A stretch of DNA of 64,000 nt from Enterobacteriaceae bacterium (GTDB lineage Bacteria > Pseudomonadota > Gammaproteobacteria > Enterobacterales > Enterobacteriaceae). The position numbers and the translations under genes were made by a program. How positions within the stretch are numbered: the stretch's first letter is position 1; each line of letters opens with the position of its first letter. Below are positions 61,965 to 64,000 of this stretch, in pieces. The stretch spans positions 1-64,000 of the forward strand of contig JAISKF010000009.1 in the NCBI GenBank assembly GCA_031261005.1, given 5' to 3'. Below the pieces are notes generated by a model. That model saw only the letters and a list, made by a program, of their open reading frames with translations. It was not told where the DNA came from and did not search any database.

Positions 61965-62894
61965 ATGTCATCGAATAAACTGGTGGTGTTGGGGAGTATC
62001 AACGCTGACCATATTCTTAATGTGAATGATTTCCCCCGTCCGGGAGAAACTATTACCGGCAAAGATTACCGAATTTCATTTGGCGGCAAGGGCGCGAATC
62101 AAGCGGTTGCGGCTGGGCGAAGCGGTGCTGATATTACGTTTATTGCCTGCGTGGGCGATGACAGCATCGGCAAGCAGATCTGCAAACAACTGGTTAATGA
62201 TCAGATTGATATTACACCGGTGGAAAGTATCCCCAATATTAATACTGGTGTGGCAATGATTTTTGTTAATGGCAAAGGCGAAAACGTGATTGCTATTGAT
62301 GCAGGCGCTAACGCTGCTGTTACACCGGATTATCTGGCTAAATATCGTCAGCAGGTTATCGATGCTGACGTGTTGTTAATGCAGTTAGAAACACCGCTGG
62401 AAACCATTATTGCGGCGGCAAAACTAGCGAAACAAAACAATACGCTAGTGGCGTTAAACCCTGCGCCAGCACGTGAGTTGCCTGATGAGCTGTTGGCAAA
62501 TATTGATATTATTACGCCGAATGAAACCGAAGCTGAGCAGTTAACCGGCGTGGCGATTATCAATAGTGATGATGCCGATCGCGCCGCAGCAGAATTACAT
62601 GCGCGCGGGATTCGTACTGTGATTATCACGCTGGGAAGCCGCGGCGCTTGGGTTAGTATCGATGGTATTGGCAGCCTGATTGAAGGCTATAATGTACAGC
62701 CAGTCGATACTATTGCTGCTGGCGATACCTTTAACGGCGCGTTAATCACCGCAATGTTAGAGGGGCAAGAGTTGTTCCATGCAGTGCGTTTTGCTCATGC
62801 TGCCGCAGCGATTGCCGTGACACGGCGCGGCGCTCAACCATCTGTGCCGTGGCGTAAAGAGATCGATGCGTTTTTAGCTGACAGGCAGGAGTAA
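61965..62894 (+). CDS. rbsK: Ribokinase
   Basis: PfkB-family kinase producing ribose 5-phosphate. 309 aa; [49 protein letters not shown] and the catalytic [13 protein letters not shown] are seen. AAGGGGA precedes the ATG. The gap to rbsB (about 160 bp) is longer than usual because of R14. Confidence 0.97.
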   Translation: MSSNKLVVLGSINADHILNVNDFPRPGETITGKDYRISFGGKGANQAVAAGRSGADITFIACVGDDSIGKQICKQLVNDQIDITPVESIPNINTGVAMIFVNGKGENVIAIDAGANAAVTPDYLAKYRQQVIDADVLLMQLETPLETIIAAAKLAKQNNTLVALNPAPARELPDELLANIDIITPNETEAEQLTGVAIINSDDADRAAAELHARGIRTVIITLGSRGAWVSIDGIGSLIEGYNVQPVDTIAAGDTFNGALITAMLEGQELFHAVRFAHAAAAIAVTRRGAQPSVPWRKEIDAFLADRQE

Positions 62895-62898
62895 TGTT

Positions 62899-63900
62899 GT
62901 GGCAACGATGAAAGATGTGGCGCGTTTAGCCGGTGTCTCAACATCAACGGTTTCTCACGTTATCAATAACAATCGATTTGTGAGCCAAGCCGTTAAAGAG
63001 AAGATCCTTTCCGCCGTTGCCGAACTCAATTACTCGCCATCAGCGGTGGCGCGCAGTCTGAAAGCGAAACAGACGCGCACCATCGGCATGTTGCTGACAT
63101 CAAGTAATAATCCATTTTATGCAGAAGTGGTGCGCGGCGTGGAAGAGAGCTGTTACCAGCGCGGCTACAGCTTGATTCTGTGCAATACCGAGGGGAATAC
63201 CCAGCGCATGGGAACGAGTCTGGAAACCTTACTGCAACGGCGAGTCGATGGATTGATTCTGATGTGTAATGATCGCCACCCTATCTCCGATTCGCTGTTT
63301 TTTCACTATCCGCATCTTCCCATTGTCATGATGGATTGGGCACCGTTTAACGGTGTCTGCGATACCATTCAGGATAACTCTTTTATCGGCGGGCAACTGG
63401 CAACGGAATATCTGATTTCGCGCGGCTATCGCCGTATCGCCTGTATCACTGGTCCGCAAGATAATACTCAAGCGTGCCGCCGTCTGTCAGGTTATCAAAA
63501 AGCCATGACTGATGCCGGATTAACCGCGCCGGAGAATTATCAGATTTTTAGTAACTTTGAATTTTCCGGCGGGCTGGAAGCAATGCAAACATTATTGCGT
63601 TTACCGCAACCGCCTGATGCAGTATTCACGTGTAATGATGCGATGGCAGTCGGCGTTTATCTGGCATTAAATCAGGCTGGCGTCAAAGTCGGGCAAGATG
63701 TTGCCGTCATTGGCTATGATGATGTGGCGCTGGCTAAATTTATGTTTCCGCCGTTAACCACAATTCATCAACCTACTGATGCGTTAGGTAAACTGGCAAT
63801 TGATACTTTATTGCAGCGTTTGGAAAAACAGATCACTGAACCGCGCACCTTAGCACTCATGCCTGAATTAGTGGAGCGCGATTCAGTCGGTCAGAAGTGA
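62899..63900 (+). CDS. rbsR: Ribose operon repressor RbsR
   Basis: LacI-family repressor, 333 aa, GTG start 4 bp after rbsK with AGGAG. HTH and hinge: [20 protein letters not shown] and SALARSLK-like [11 protein letters not shown], followed by a periplasmic-binding-like sensor domain (about 60-330). It should bind the two palindromes ahead of rbsD and be released by ribose. Confidence 0.95.
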   Translation: MATMKDVARLAGVSTSTVSHVINNNRFVSQAVKEKILSAVAELNYSPSAVARSLKAKQTRTIGMLLTSSNNPFYAEVVRGVEESCYQRGYSLILCNTEGNTQRMGTSLETLLQRRVDGLILMCNDRHPISDSLFFHYPHLPIVMMDWAPFNGVCDTIQDNSFIGGQLATEYLISRGYRRIACITGPQDNTQACRRLSGYQKAMTDAGLTAPENYQIFSNFEFSGGLEAMQTLLRLPQPPDAVFTCNDAMAVGVYLALNQAGVKVGQDVAVIGYDDVALAKFMFPPLTTIHQPTDALGKLAIDTLLQRLEKQITEPRTLALMPELVERDSVGQK

Positions 63901-64000
63901 TTATTCATCAGTCTGATAGCTAAATACCGGCAAACTAATTTTGAACCAAATCGCTAGCATTCTAAAAATAAAGCCAAAAATCAGCGTGGCAATGATAGCA
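63901..64000 (-). CDS. 3' end of a YicG-like TRIC-family membrane protein (partial)
   Basis: The last 32 codons are present, reading IATLIFGFIFRMLAIWF then KISLPVFSYQTDE-stop; the 5' part lies beyond the window. The (R)xLA-W-K-xLPVF-Y ending matches the second UPF0126/TRIC repeat of E. coli YicG as I recall it. The stop codon abuts the rbsR stop, so the genes are convergent with no spacer. Assignment from a short tail only. Confidence 0.6.
   Translation of the reverse strand, partial: AIIATLIFGFIFRMLAIWFKISLPVFSYQTDE

Overview
The window is a chromosomal segment of a gammaproteobacterium of the order Enterobacterales. The evidence is E. coli-like gene content and local order: recG-trmH-spoT-rpoZ-gmk/ligB, purA-nsrR-rnr-rlmB, rpsF-priB-rpsR-rplI, hofMNOPQ/aroK-aroB-damX-dam-rpe-gph-trpS, mrcA/nudE/igaA/hslRO, ytfB/fklB, epmB/efp/ecn, and rbsDACBKR. 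Base composition looks mid-40s %GC. I do not assign a genus. No rRNA, tRNA, CRISPR array, transposase or integrase was seen.

Layout. 0.3-6.2 kb: stringent-response and DNA-repair operon on the minus strand. 6.5-11.4 kb: ligB convergent with an AcrD-type RND pump. 11.8-14.4 kb: a periplasmic PEBP protein, an AraC-type regulator and an orphan fruK. 14.8-19.8 kb: purA, a broken nsrR, rnr, rlmB. 20-27.5 kb: AEC transporter, yeaK, ribosomal protein operon, ppiA, a GNAT enzyme and codBA. 28-34.2 kb: trpS to aroK on the minus strand. 34.7-37.9 kb: a three-gene hydrolase module placed between aroK and hofQ, with a repeat copy at each end. 38.4-42.1 kb: hofMNOPQ (DNA-uptake/pilus assembly homologues). 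42.6-45.1 kb: mrcA. 45.3-47.2 kb: an AT-rich island with a PAAR-tipped candidate type VI effector, two duplicated small membrane proteins that look like immunity proteins, and the remnant of a third. 47.5-54 kb: nudE, igaA, hslR, hslO, pckA. 54-57.6 kb: ytfB, fklB, epmB, efp, an entericidin. 57.9-63.9 kb: the ribose operon with its regulator, then the 3' end of a yicG-like gene at the right edge.

Two themes stand out. First, a dispersed repeat of about 200 bp, with terminal inverted repeats near AACCTGAACTTCGGATAA, AT-rich arms and a double GC-rich palindrome in the centre, occurs at about 14 intergenic places as whole, half or core-deleted copies. It looks like a MITE; one copy has a 5-bp target duplication. 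Second, several genes have been eroded, some next to repeat copies: nsrR has lost its DNA-binding half and one cluster cysteine, fruB appears deleted down to its last codons while two Cra-like operators and fruK remain, and a third immunity gene is cut where a half repeat begins. The most system-like novelty is the PAAR effector with tandem two-pass immunity proteins whose loops are predicted to face the periplasm.
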